Source of the DNA: Salvia splendens
Lineage: Eukaryota; Streptophyta; Magnoliopsida; Lamiales; Lamiaceae
Length of the DNA: 64,000 bases
Reading direction: 5' to 3'
Assembly (NCBI RefSeq): GCF_004379255.2
Contig: NC_056036.1
Coordinates: 43,363,576-43,427,575 of the forward strand
Shown here: positions 12,716 to 21,136 of the stretch, in pieces
Layout: the number at the start of each line of letters is the position of its first letter
Position numbering within the stretch: the stretch's first letter is position 1
Program-made: the position numbers and the translations under genes
Notes under the pieces: generated by a model
Databases searched by the model: none
What the model was told of the DNA's origin: nothing
Seen by the model: only the letters and a program-made list of their open reading frames with translations

Positions 12716-12850
12716 GCTTTCTATGGTTAGGTAGGATTTAAAAAGGTTGATTATAGTACTAAGTACATGAGTTAAAGAGTGTTTATAATGAATATGTATT
12801 GCTTTTATGCTAGTTATCGTGATACTCCTTGTTTGTTGGTATGCACAAAA
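12716..12850 (+). repeat. Non-coding segment shared with 26.9 and 33.3 kb
   Basis: Similar in the same orientation to 26868-26945 (aatgaa, gcttttatgctagttat, gttggtatgc) and to about 33315-33440 (ggtaggattta, aaggttgattat, gtacatgagtta). At 26.9 kb it lies just downstream of a plus-strand DUF295 gene. It may be the 3' flank of an amplified DUF295 unit whose coding part is lost here. Confidence 0.5.
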
Positions 12851-13165
12851 GAAGAATAGATAAAGCGAAGAGAAAGAAAGGAAATAAATGTGAATAATAA
12901 ATTAAGAATAGTTTTAGTTTTTAGGTTTGAAACTAATTTCAAAATTATGTTGATAAAAGCAGTATTTGGATACATTATTTTACATCATAAATCGTGGAAA
13001 AATGGGCGATAATATTTAAAGTCCATATGAGAGTTAGTTAGTACACCACAACTAAGCAATTAAAGAAATATTTGATAAAAATATTGAATTTGACAGAATC
13101 GAAATACTGTGAAATAAATAGTAGTCCATAAAATCATAGTGCAAAACAAAAAAAACAAAACCAAA
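12851..13165. other. Spacer downstream of minus-strand DUF295 gene
   Basis: AT-rich, no coding sequence seen. Probably contains the 3' UTR of the minus-strand gene that ends at 13166. Confidence 0.4.
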
Positions 13166-14200
13166 CTAGTGGTAATGTGGAGTTGGAGTGAACCAAAAGG
13201 TAGGTGCAAGCCCCCTGGGTGTCTGAGAGGGATGAGAGGGATAGTAGATGGAAGATAGTTTGGTATCCACATAATTAAAGATGCCAATATCATGGCAATC
13301 GTTACCTATCAAATCATCGACGAAATATATGGAATCGGGTGTCAAGTTGAAGTCCGCCGCGGGAAGCGCAAATGAGTTGTTGGGTCCGACAAACATTGCC
13401 AAACCATCCAATGAACCCTCCATTTTGGTGAGTGTCCCTTTCTTGACATCGACTTCATAGACGTCGAAACTAAGGGTTTTGTGTGGGTAGTCGTTGCCGC
13501 CAGTTGAGGCGACGATTCTCATGTAGGATCCGTCGCGCCCAACACGACCGTCCAAGTGATGACGTTTCACTAGAAATAGGCGGTCGGAATGCTCGTCCAT
13601 CACCAGATGCAGGGGGTAAGCGAATCCAGTGTAGACAACCGCCTTCTCATCCTCCTCCTCATCACCATACAAGGGACTATTCCACAGAAAGGAGGGAGAT
13701 TGGAGGTCCCAGCATTCGAGCGAGTCAAAGTTTAAGCAGAAGAGGCGTTTCTGGCGGGTGGAGTAGGCGATATCCTCGTATTGGAGGTGGTTGCACACGG
13801 GAAGCCAGGTGCTGCTGCTGTTGTGGCCGGGGAAGCAGAGCGCAATGCGTCTGTTGTAGGTGATGAAGGCGCGGCAGTCGTGGGCATCGGGAGATGAGGA
13901 GGTTAGGATAATACTATCATTAACGTCGGGTGATAGGGGCAAGGCGGGAAGCTTTATGTGGCGACAGGTGATGGGATTGGAGAGGAAAAGCTGTTGGTTA
14001 TCTTTATTGAATGATGCCATCCAGCCGCGGGTGCATCCCAAGTGTTTTACCCGCTCCCCCTGTGCCCACGCCGGTGGTGGTGGCCCTTCCTTCTTCATGC
14101 TAATCACTTTCTTCTCTCCAAGGCTGTACAACTTATGATCGGATTTCGGTGCTGCTAGCATCAGCCATGGCTCGATCATGCTGTTGCTGCTGCTCATCAT
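13166..14200 (-). CDS. DUF295 protein (KIB-type beta-propeller)
   Basis: A single-exon 344-residue protein. It has NSMIEPWLMLAAP near residues 6-18, a conserved opening in DUF295 proteins, then GCTRGWMASF and LFLSNPITCRHIKLP, the signature of the DUF295 (KIB1-4) domain. The C-terminal block TPDSIYFVDD...DIGIFNY is also typical. No F-box is present. Members form small beta-propellers; some act in F-box ubiquitin ligases and another branch is organellar. No presequence is visible in this copy. It is divergent from a paralogue at 25675-26832. A retrotransposon now sits 39 bp upstream of its ATG, so its original promoter has been moved about 10.8 kb away. The reading frame is intact. Confidence 0.85.
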   Translation of the reverse strand: MMSSSNSMIEPWLMLAAPKSDHKLYSLGEKKVISMKKEGPPPPAWAQGERVKHLGCTRGWMASFNKDNQQLFLSNPITCRHIKLPALPLSPDVNDSIILTSSSPDAHDCRAFITYNRRIALCFPGHNSSSTWLPVCNHLQYEDIAYSTRQKRLFCLNFDSLECWDLQSPSFLWNSPLYGDEEEDEKAVVYTGFAYPLHLVMDEHSDRLFLVKRHHLDGRVGRDGSYMRIVASTGGNDYPHKTLSFDVYEVDVKKGTLTKMEGSLDGLAMFVGPNNSFALPAADFNLTPDSIYFVDDLIGNDCHDIGIFNYVDTKLSSIYYPSHPSQTPRGLAPTFWFTPTPHYH

Positions 14201-14239
14201 TCTATACTAGTAATTCCAATTCCAACTCCTATTCATATT

Positions 14240-14889
14240 TGATGGGATACGAACTAAACAACTAAACAATAATTGCGAGCCCAATAGCAGTGACGGCCCA
14301 TCAGCCCAAAACCCAAGAAAGAGTATCAGTTCGGCACAACCAAAGAGTTCGGTCACAGCCTATAGCTCGGTAAAAGCCGACCAATCGAGCTCAACTCTCA
14401 GATCGGCACAACCAAAGAGTTCGGTCACAGCCCATAGCTCGGTAAAAGCCGACCAATCGAGCTCAACTCTCAGATCGGCAAAAGCTGATCGGCAAAGTTC
14501 AGCAGTTCGGTCTCAGCAGTTCGGTCTCAGTATTCGACCGAACAAGGAGATAGTGGACCCATGCAGGATCTCCACGACCTCCACTACACCCACGATCTAT
14601 TTAGTGGTATTAAGCAGTTATCAACCCCACTACCAGGGCTGCAAACCACGATCTTAGTTCGAATGTATAAATAGAACTTAGATCAGATAGACCAGGGTTA
14701 AGCTCTCTAGATCCTGAATCTTATAGCGAATCAGTATTGTAATCTGTAAGCGAGACCAAGCAATACAAATTTGCCCTCTCTTCTTCCCGTGGACGTAGAT
14801 TTACCTCAGTAAATCGAACCACGTAATTTCCCGTGTTGTGATCATTTATTACTTGCATTTATTCCCATAAAAAATTCGCCACATCATCA
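14240..14889 (+). repeat. 5' LTR of the Tat element
   Basis: 650 bp. Contains a tandem duplication of about 72 bp built on cggcacaaccaaagagttcggtcacagcc (two copies, about 14332-14475; only part of the unit is quoted here in words: cggcacaacc, agagttcggt, cacagcc). A TATA box tataaata lies at 14666-14673, giving a likely transcript start about 30 bp later. Confidence 0.9.
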
Positions 14890-14962
14890 CTGGCGCCGTC
14901 TGTGGGAAACAGAGAACCAAAACTGTGATAAAAGCGAGTTTTTGATCCTCTTCCACCAAAAA

Positions 14963-17041
14963 ATGCATACCAGATCACATAATACCCATACTTCCGTCCG
15001 TGATGAACGTGAGGAAGCTAGTCCAGCCCGTAGGCCCGGAAAACAGCCTCGGGAGAAATCTGCCTCCAGTTCTCACGGTGAAATAACAAACCACTCCAAA
15101 AGTCATCGCACCGAGCCTCCCCAGCAGCTCGCTTTGAATGAGGCTGTCAAGTCGTTCTTGGCTGAGAAGCAGGATGAGTTCGTAACATTCCTGCAAAAGA
15201 GCCAGAAGCCGGAGAAGCAAACGGCGGATTCTCCCTCCCCCTCCAGACATGAAAGTCACTACCGCAGTAGTGTCGTATCTTCCAGGAGAAAGAATCCCCA
15301 CCACCGACATGTTCCCTCTCCTCCTCGGTACCGAAATCACAGGAGAACTCCATCTCCACCATACCGGAGAGATGTCGGATTCGCTATGTATGGAGCGCTG
15401 AAGACTCCATTCTCGGATGATATCACCAGAACTCCATTGCCACAGAATTACCGAACTCCGTCAATGACTTATGACGGGTTAGTGGATCCTCATGATTTCC
15501 TGGGACGCTATCAGTATAATATGGCGAACCAAGGTCTCAATGAGGTTCACATGTGTAAGCTGTTTCCCGAGCTGCTTATCGGGAACGCAAGAAGGTGGTT
15601 TGACAGCCTCCCTCAAGGGAGCATTAGATCTTACAGAGATCTAATGGATGCTTTTCACAGGAGATTCTTCCAGAAAGCGGAAGCCCGAATCACTTCGGCT
15701 CAGCTGCTTTCTATACGTCAAGGTCGCGATGAAAAAATTAGCGACTTCATGACGAGATTCCACAAGGAATGCCTACAAGTAGATGATCTCAATGATCTAC
15801 TTGTCATTTCGGCATTCCAAAATGGAATTCTGCCCGGAGCTCTCTACAGAAAGCTCGTTGAGTGCAGTCCGCAAACAGCTCAAGAGATGTGGGACATTGC
15901 GGACCAGTTTTCTCGTGCCGATGAGGCAGACCGTCGAAAACGGTCTTTAGACAGCTCATCCAGAGGAGACAAAAAGAAGCCCGATCATAGCGATCAGGGG
16001 CTTCCTCGCCGAACTCCTTTTGAAAGAATTCAAAAGGCACCGGTACAAGGCAGATTGGGACCACGTCTCGATCTTGAGAAACCGCCCGCTCAGTTCGTAC
16101 CATTGAACAAGTCGAGAGCGGAAATTTTCGAACTGCATTCTGATATGTTCGAAAAACCAAAGCGGATGACGAAATCAGCCACACGCCGAAGTCAGGATAC
16201 GTACTGCTCCTACCATCAAGACCACGGTCACGATACCGAGGAGTGCCGAAATTTGGCAGCAGGTATTGATGTTCTTGTTAAAGCAGGGACGTTAAAAAAA
16301 TACCAAAGCAAGCTGCCGAAGAAGAATAAGAAACAGAGAGGTGCGAACTGCGCTCCTCAGGATCCTAAAAGGCAACAGGATCCCGAAGACGATGACGAGC
16401 CGCAATATGACGGAGTAATCCAGACTATTGACGCTCTCCCAGCCGGGAAGACTAAGTCGTCTCTAAAAGCAGAACGCAGAGGCGTCAATCGAGAGGAGCC
16501 TATGCATAAAAGGCTGAAGAAGGAGGAAGTAATCACGTTTTCAGATGCAGATCCCGTCCCGGCCATTTCTCCTCATCAAGACGCGATTGTCATTCAAGCC
16601 GGAGTGGCAAACAAACTGATCCACCGAGTGTTTGTGGATACAGGAGCGTCGGTTAGCATTCTTTTTAAAGAATGTTTTGATAAACTGGAAGTGGATCCAG
16701 CTCGGCTCAGTCCGGCCCCACTTCCTCTGAAAAGTTTCGCCCAGGAAGACACCCGCCCTGAAGGTACTATCAGCCTTCCGATTACGGTGGGAAGAGCGCC
16801 TACTAGCTCCAGTACGATGATCGAGTTTTTTGTTGTAAAAGCTCGGTCCCCGTATAACATCATCCTGGGAAGAGACTGGCTCAACACAGTTCGGGCCATT
16901 TGCTCTACTTATCACCTCACAATCAAGATCCCCACTAAAGGAGGGATTGCAGTCATCCGAGGTGATCAAAAGAGAGCAAAAGAATGTTTGCAGATTGCGC
17001 TTAAAAGTGCCGAGCAATCAGATCGGCACCATCAAGCATAG
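14963..17041 (+). CDS. gag: Retrotransposon gag plus aspartic protease
   Basis: A 692-residue protein from the first ATG (14963) after the primer-binding site, ending at UAG 17039-17041. The first 140 residues are basic, with Ser/Arg/His-rich stretches. The Retrotrans_gag domain lies at about 175-295 (RRWFDSLPQGSIRSY, DAFHRRFF, ISDFMTRFHKEC). A degenerate zinc-knuckle-like segment CSYHQDHGHDTEEC follows near 415. An aspartic protease domain begins near 545, with VDTGAS at about 558-563 as the active-site triad and IILGRDWL near 634. Gag forms the particle and the protease matures it. The stop is in frame with pol. Confidence 0.92.
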   Translation: MHTRSHNTHTSVRDEREEASPARRPGKQPREKSASSSHGEITNHSKSHRTEPPQQLALNEAVKSFLAEKQDEFVTFLQKSQKPEKQTADSPSPSRHESHYRSSVVSSRRKNPHHRHVPSPPRYRNHRRTPSPPYRRDVGFAMYGALKTPFSDDITRTPLPQNYRTPSMTYDGLVDPHDFLGRYQYNMANQGLNEVHMCKLFPELLIGNARRWFDSLPQGSIRSYRDLMDAFHRRFFQKAEARITSAQLLSIRQGRDEKISDFMTRFHKECLQVDDLNDLLVISAFQNGILPGALYRKLVECSPQTAQEMWDIADQFSRADEADRRKRSLDSSSRGDKKKPDHSDQGLPRRTPFERIQKAPVQGRLGPRLDLEKPPAQFVPLNKSRAEIFELHSDMFEKPKRMTKSATRRSQDTYCSYHQDHGHDTEECRNLAAGIDVLVKAGTLKKYQSKLPKKNKKQRGANCAPQDPKRQQDPEDDDEPQYDGVIQTIDALPAGKTKSSLKAERRGVNREEPMHKRLKKEEVITFSDADPVPAISPHQDAIVIQAGVANKLIHRVFVDTGASVSILFKECFDKLEVDPARLSPAPLPLKSFAQEDTRPEGTISLPITVGRAPTSSSTMIEFFVVKARSPYNIILGRDWLNTVRAICSTYHLTIKIPTKGGIAVIRGDQKRAKECLQIALKSAEQSDRHHQA

Positions 17042-17074
17042 CAATCACAGCAGCCGGAGTCAGAGGCAGGCGAA

Positions 17075-20000
17075 ATGACCGAAGTCACACCGGAGCCGAA
17101 CTCGATGACAGTTCAGTTATACGAAGATGATCCATCCAGAACGGTCAAGATCGGTTTCGCGGGAACACCTCTGCTCCGGGAAAAGACCATCCAGCTCCTC
17201 AAAGAGTACAAAGATGTCTTTGTGTGGTCTCCGTTGGACATGACCGGAGTGTCTTCCGAGGTAATTACACATCGGTTAAATATTGATCCTTCAGTCCGGC
17301 CTATAAAACAGAAGCAAAGACTCTTTGCGGCAGAAAGAAATCAAGTCATCCATGACGAAGTCCGCCAATTACTGAAAGCGGATGTATTATTCGAAGTAAA
17401 ATATCCTTCTTGGGTGGCCAATCCTGTGATGATCAAGAAAAAAGAAGGAGGATGGCGGATGTGCATAGATTTTACCGATCTAAATAAGCACTGTCCTAAA
17501 GATTGCTACCCCCTTCCGAACATAGATAAAAAAGTAGAAGCTTTGATAGGCTTCGAAATTTTCTGTTTTCTTGATTTGTATAAAGGATACCACCAAGTTT
17601 TAATGGATGAGAATGATGCTTCAAAAACGGCTTTCATTACTGACTTCGGCATTTTTGCTTATAAAAAGATGCCATTCGGTTTAAAGAATGCCGGAGCCAC
17701 ATATCAAAGGATGGTAGACAAGCTATTTCGGCACCTGATCGGAAAAGAGGTTGAAGTCTATGTTGACGACATAGTTGTTAAAAGTAGAAGCACTTCGGAT
17801 TACGAAGACAATCTCAAATCAACTCTCGACGTGCTCAAAAAAGCCAACCTCAAACTCAATCCCCAAAAATGTACCTTTTTGGTAGATTCGGGAAAGTTTC
17901 TTGGTTGTTGGGTTTCAAAGGACGGACTCAAGGCAAATCCCCTAAAGGTTCAAGTTGTTCAGAACATGGCAATGCCGAAGTCCATACATGATGTGCAAAG
18001 GCTAACTGGATGTCTAGCCGCACTGAATAGATTCCTTTCCCAAGCAGCCGAAAAGCAACTGCCGTTCTTCAATGTTTTGAAGAAGGCACCAAAGTTTGAG
18101 TGGGGAGCCGAACAGAAAAAGGCTTTTGACGAACTCAAAAGTTATTTAGCCGAACTCCCTATTCTCTCTGCTCCAACAGATGCCGAAGTGATATTCTTAT
18201 ATTTAGCGGCATCAGATCAAACCATTAGCGCGGTACTTGTACGAGAAGAAGGCCTAAAGCAGCGTCCTATCTACTTTACAAGCCGAGCATTAAGAGGTCC
18301 CGAAACAAGGTATCAACCTCTGGAAAAAATTGCTCTGGCATTAGTAAATGCAGCAAGGAGACTGCGGCCATATTTCTATGCTCACAAGGTATGCGTCTTA
18401 ACCGATCTTCCACTTCGGCAAGTTTTGACTAAGCCTGAAGCATCAGGCAGAATTGCCAAGTGGGCCATAGAGTTGGGAGAACATTCAATAGAATATCTAC
18501 CTCGGAAAGCCATCAAGGGACAAGCCTTGGCAGATTTTCTGGTAGAGGCAAAGTTCGATCAAGCAATCCCTATTATTGCCGAACCGAAAAGCCCTACCAA
18601 TGATGAACCAACACAGCCCCAGGAACCCGAAGTGGAGCCGCCGGACTGTTGGATTGGATTCGTAGATGGAGCTTCGAATAAGACGGGAAGTGGAGCTGGT
18701 ATTCTACTTATCGCTCCCGACGGACACGAGGTAACTTATTCACTTCGGTTCTTATTCCCAACCACTAATAACGAAGCCGAATACGAAGCCCTTCTTGCCG
18801 GACTTCGGTTAGCGCAAAGTCTATTTATCAAATCTCTCAAAATCCATTGTGATTCACAAGTCATAGTGAATCACATGTTGGGTACAAGTGAAGCCCTAGA
18901 TGAAAGGATGAAAAAATACTTGGACAAAGCGCAAAGCATTAGCCGAAGTTTCTCTTATTTTCGGATAATCCGCATTCCCAGAGCGGAAAATGGCCGAGCA
19001 GATACTTTAAGCAAGTTGGCCTCATATCCGAGCTCAAAAGTGGAGGAATTACCGCACAGAAGCATTGATGATGCTGAGGTACTTTCAGTAACCAGCTCGC
19101 CGAACTGGATGACGCCAATATCAAAGTATCTAGATCAAGGACAACTGCCCGAGGATAAGAGAGAAGCTCGGAAAATCACATGCCGAGCACTTCGGTATGA
19201 ACTTCATGAAGTAGTCCTATATAGAAAGTCCTACCTTCAACCGTTATTGCGATGTGTGGGACCAGAAGAGACGGACTACATCCTTAGAGAAGTTCATGAA
19301 GGATCGTGCGGCAGCCACATCGGAGCTAGAGCTTTAGCTAAAAAAGTTCTGAGATGGGGATATTATTGGCCAACTATGGTACAAGAAGCAGTACAGCTCG
19401 TTAAGAAATGTACGAAGTGCCAAATCCATGCAAATATCCCAAGGATGCCGCAGACCGATCTATGTGCTATGCAAAGCCCTTGGCCTTTTATGCAATGGGG
19501 CATAGACATAGTAGGACCACTACCACAAGCTCCTCGGCAAATGAAATTCTTGATCGTTGCCGTGGACTACTTCACAAAGTGGGTGGAGGCTGAACCATTA
19601 GCTACGATAACGAGCTCGAAGGCATTGGATTTTGTTTGGAAGAACATAGTTTGCCGATTTGGCATACCCCATATCCTCATTTCGGATAATGGGACTCAGT
19701 TCACCGACAAGACATTCAAGAATTGGTGCCAAGAGTTGAATATTCAACAGCGGTTCACTTCGGTCTCTCACCCACAAGCAAACGGACAAACGGAAGTAAC
19801 AAACCGTATTTTGGTAAAAGGATTAAAAGCTCGGTTAGAACAAGCCAAAGGACAATGGGTAGAAAACCTTCCTCAAGTCCTATGGTCTTACCGAACTACA
19901 CCAAAAACCTCCAACGGTGAAACTCCGTACAGTCTAGTGTACGGCACTGAAGCCGTAATTCCGGTTGAGATCGGCATACCCAGCCCCCGAACACTCAATT

Positions 20001-20338
20001 TCTCAACAGAACTGAATGATGACGGACTGAGAGCCGAACTAGATCTTGCCGAAGAAAGAAGAGAACTGGCCTGCATAAAAGTAGCCAAGTACAAGGAGCA
20101 AGTAACCCGGTATTATAACCAAAGGGTGAAAAAGCTGCAGTTTCAAGTGGGAGATCTCGTATTGAGAAACAATGAAGTAAGCCGAGCAGAAAAGCTGGGC
20201 AAACTTGAACCCACATGGGAAGGTCCGTATCGGGTGTCAGAAGTCCTGGGAAAAGGGTCTTATAAATTGACTCACATGTCAGGAGAACAAGTACCCCGAA
20301 CATGGCATATTTCCAACCTCAAGAAGTTCCATTTGTAA
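17075..20338 (+). CDS. pol: Retrotransposon pol: RT, RNase H, second RNase H, integrase
   Basis: 1,087 residues from Met 17075, in the same frame as gag; the frame is open from 17042. Reverse transcriptase occupies about 95-290 with the catalytic YVDD at about 229-232. A first RNase H domain runs about 370-500. A second RNase H-like domain (about 525-660) starts FVDGASNKTGSGAGI and shows NNEAEYEALLAGL; this dual arrangement marks the Tat lineage. Integrase (about 740-1010) has an H-H-C-C zinc site (KCTKCQIH), then the catalytic residues in IDIVGPLP, ISDNGTQF and NGQTEVTNR. The C-terminal part ends GPYRVSEVLGKGSYKL...WHISNLKKFHL. There are no internal stops or frameshifts, so it looks functional. 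Confidence 0.93.
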   Translation: MTEVTPEPNSMTVQLYEDDPSRTVKIGFAGTPLLREKTIQLLKEYKDVFVWSPLDMTGVSSEVITHRLNIDPSVRPIKQKQRLFAAERNQVIHDEVRQLLKADVLFEVKYPSWVANPVMIKKKEGGWRMCIDFTDLNKHCPKDCYPLPNIDKKVEALIGFEIFCFLDLYKGYHQVLMDENDASKTAFITDFGIFAYKKMPFGLKNAGATYQRMVDKLFRHLIGKEVEVYVDDIVVKSRSTSDYEDNLKSTLDVLKKANLKLNPQKCTFLVDSGKFLGCWVSKDGLKANPLKVQVVQNMAMPKSIHDVQRLTGCLAALNRFLSQAAEKQLPFFNVLKKAPKFEWGAEQKKAFDELKSYLAELPILSAPTDAEVIFLYLAASDQTISAVLVREEGLKQRPIYFTSRALRGPETRYQPLEKIALALVNAARRLRPYFYAHKVCVLTDLPLRQVLTKPEASGRIAKWAIELGEHSIEYLPRKAIKGQALADFLVEAKFDQAIPIIAEPKSPTNDEPTQPQEPEVEPPDCWIGFVDGASNKTGSGAGILLIAPDGHEVTYSLRFLFPTTNNEAEYEALLAGLRLAQSLFIKSLKIHCDSQVIVNHMLGTSEALDERMKKYLDKAQSISRSFSYFRIIRIPRAENGRADTLSKLASYPSSKVEELPHRSIDDAEVLSVTSSPNWMTPISKYLDQGQLPEDKREARKITCRALRYELHEVVLYRKSYLQPLLRCVGPEETDYILREVHEGSCGSHIGARALAKKVLRWGYYWPTMVQEAVQLVKKCTKCQIHANIPRMPQTDLCAMQSPWPFMQWGIDIVGPLPQAPRQMKFLIVAVDYFTKWVEAEPLATITSSKALDFVWKNIVCRFGIPHILISDNGTQFTDKTFKNWCQELNIQQRFTSVSHPQANGQTEVTNRILVKGLKARLEQAKGQWVENLPQVLWSYRTTPKTSNGETPYSLVYGTEAVIPVEIGIPSPRTLNFSTELNDDGLRAELDLAEERRELACIKVAKYKEQVTRYYNQRVKKLQFQVGDLVLRNNEVSRAEKLGKLEPTWEGPYRVSEVLGKGSYKLTHMSGEQVPRTWHISNLKKFHL

Positions 20339-20680
20339 GAGACAAGGTCCGGTCAGTCTTGTATCTAGTTCGGTCCTAGGGATATGTGCTTTCATGTTTC
20401 TATTTGTCCTTTATGCTGGTCGTTTTATAAAAGTTTAAAATCTTTTTCGTCTTTTTTATTTGTCTTTATGTGCGTTTAGTCTCTATGTGCGTTTTGTCTC
20501 TTACAAATATTACTGAGGTATATTGATCTTTAAAGGCTGATCCCCTTTTTAGATCATGTATTAAAGACAATTGTGAGTCCAAGCTTCTAAGGAAGATACA
20601 AGACCACAATTCAGCTTAAGAAACAAGCAGTTCGTCTGAAACGGACTGCAATAAGCCGAAAACCACTTCGGTCAACCAGG

Positions 20681-20870
20681 GAAAGTCCAATCCAAGCGAT
20701 AAAACTCGCCAAATTAGGACACAAAGGGAAAGTCCAATCCAAGCGATAAAACTCGCCAAATTAGGACACAAAAGGAAAGTCCAATCCAAGCGATAAAACT
20801 CGCCAAATTAGGACACAAAGGGAAAGTCCAATCCAAGCGATAAAACTCGCCAAATAAGGACACAAACTAA
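20681..20870 (+). repeat. Tandem repeat of about 47 bp after pol
   Basis: Four near-identical units starting gggaaagtccaatccaagcg and ending with attaggacacaaa. Lies between pol and the reverse-strand gene, in a non-coding part of the element. Confidence 0.85.
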
Positions 20871-20995
20871 GTCCGGTCAAAGAAGAGTTTTCTTCATAAG
20901 ACCGAAGACGAGTCCGGTCAAAGAAGAGTTTTCTTCATAAGACTGAGGACGAGTCCGGCCAAAGAAGAGTTTTCTTCATAAGACCGCGGACGAGT
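20871..20995 (+). repeat. Tandem repeat of about 41 bp after pol
   Basis: Three units starting agtccggtcaaagaagag and containing ttttcttcataagac. Copies differ at one to three positions. Confidence 0.8.
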
Positions 20996-21136
20996 ACAAT
21001 AAATGAAATAAAAAATCGCTGAACTGTAAATACGCAGTGATAGAAGCGAAATGAAAAAATTTCATTTATTAAGTCTTGTTCGGCATACAATTTCGCTGCC
21101 CTACGAGAAGGCGTTACACCATTACAAAGGACTATT

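Noticed and set aside
15147..17017. Reverse-strand open frames across gag
   Set aside because: Shadows of the gag coding frame; gag is clearly the real protein.
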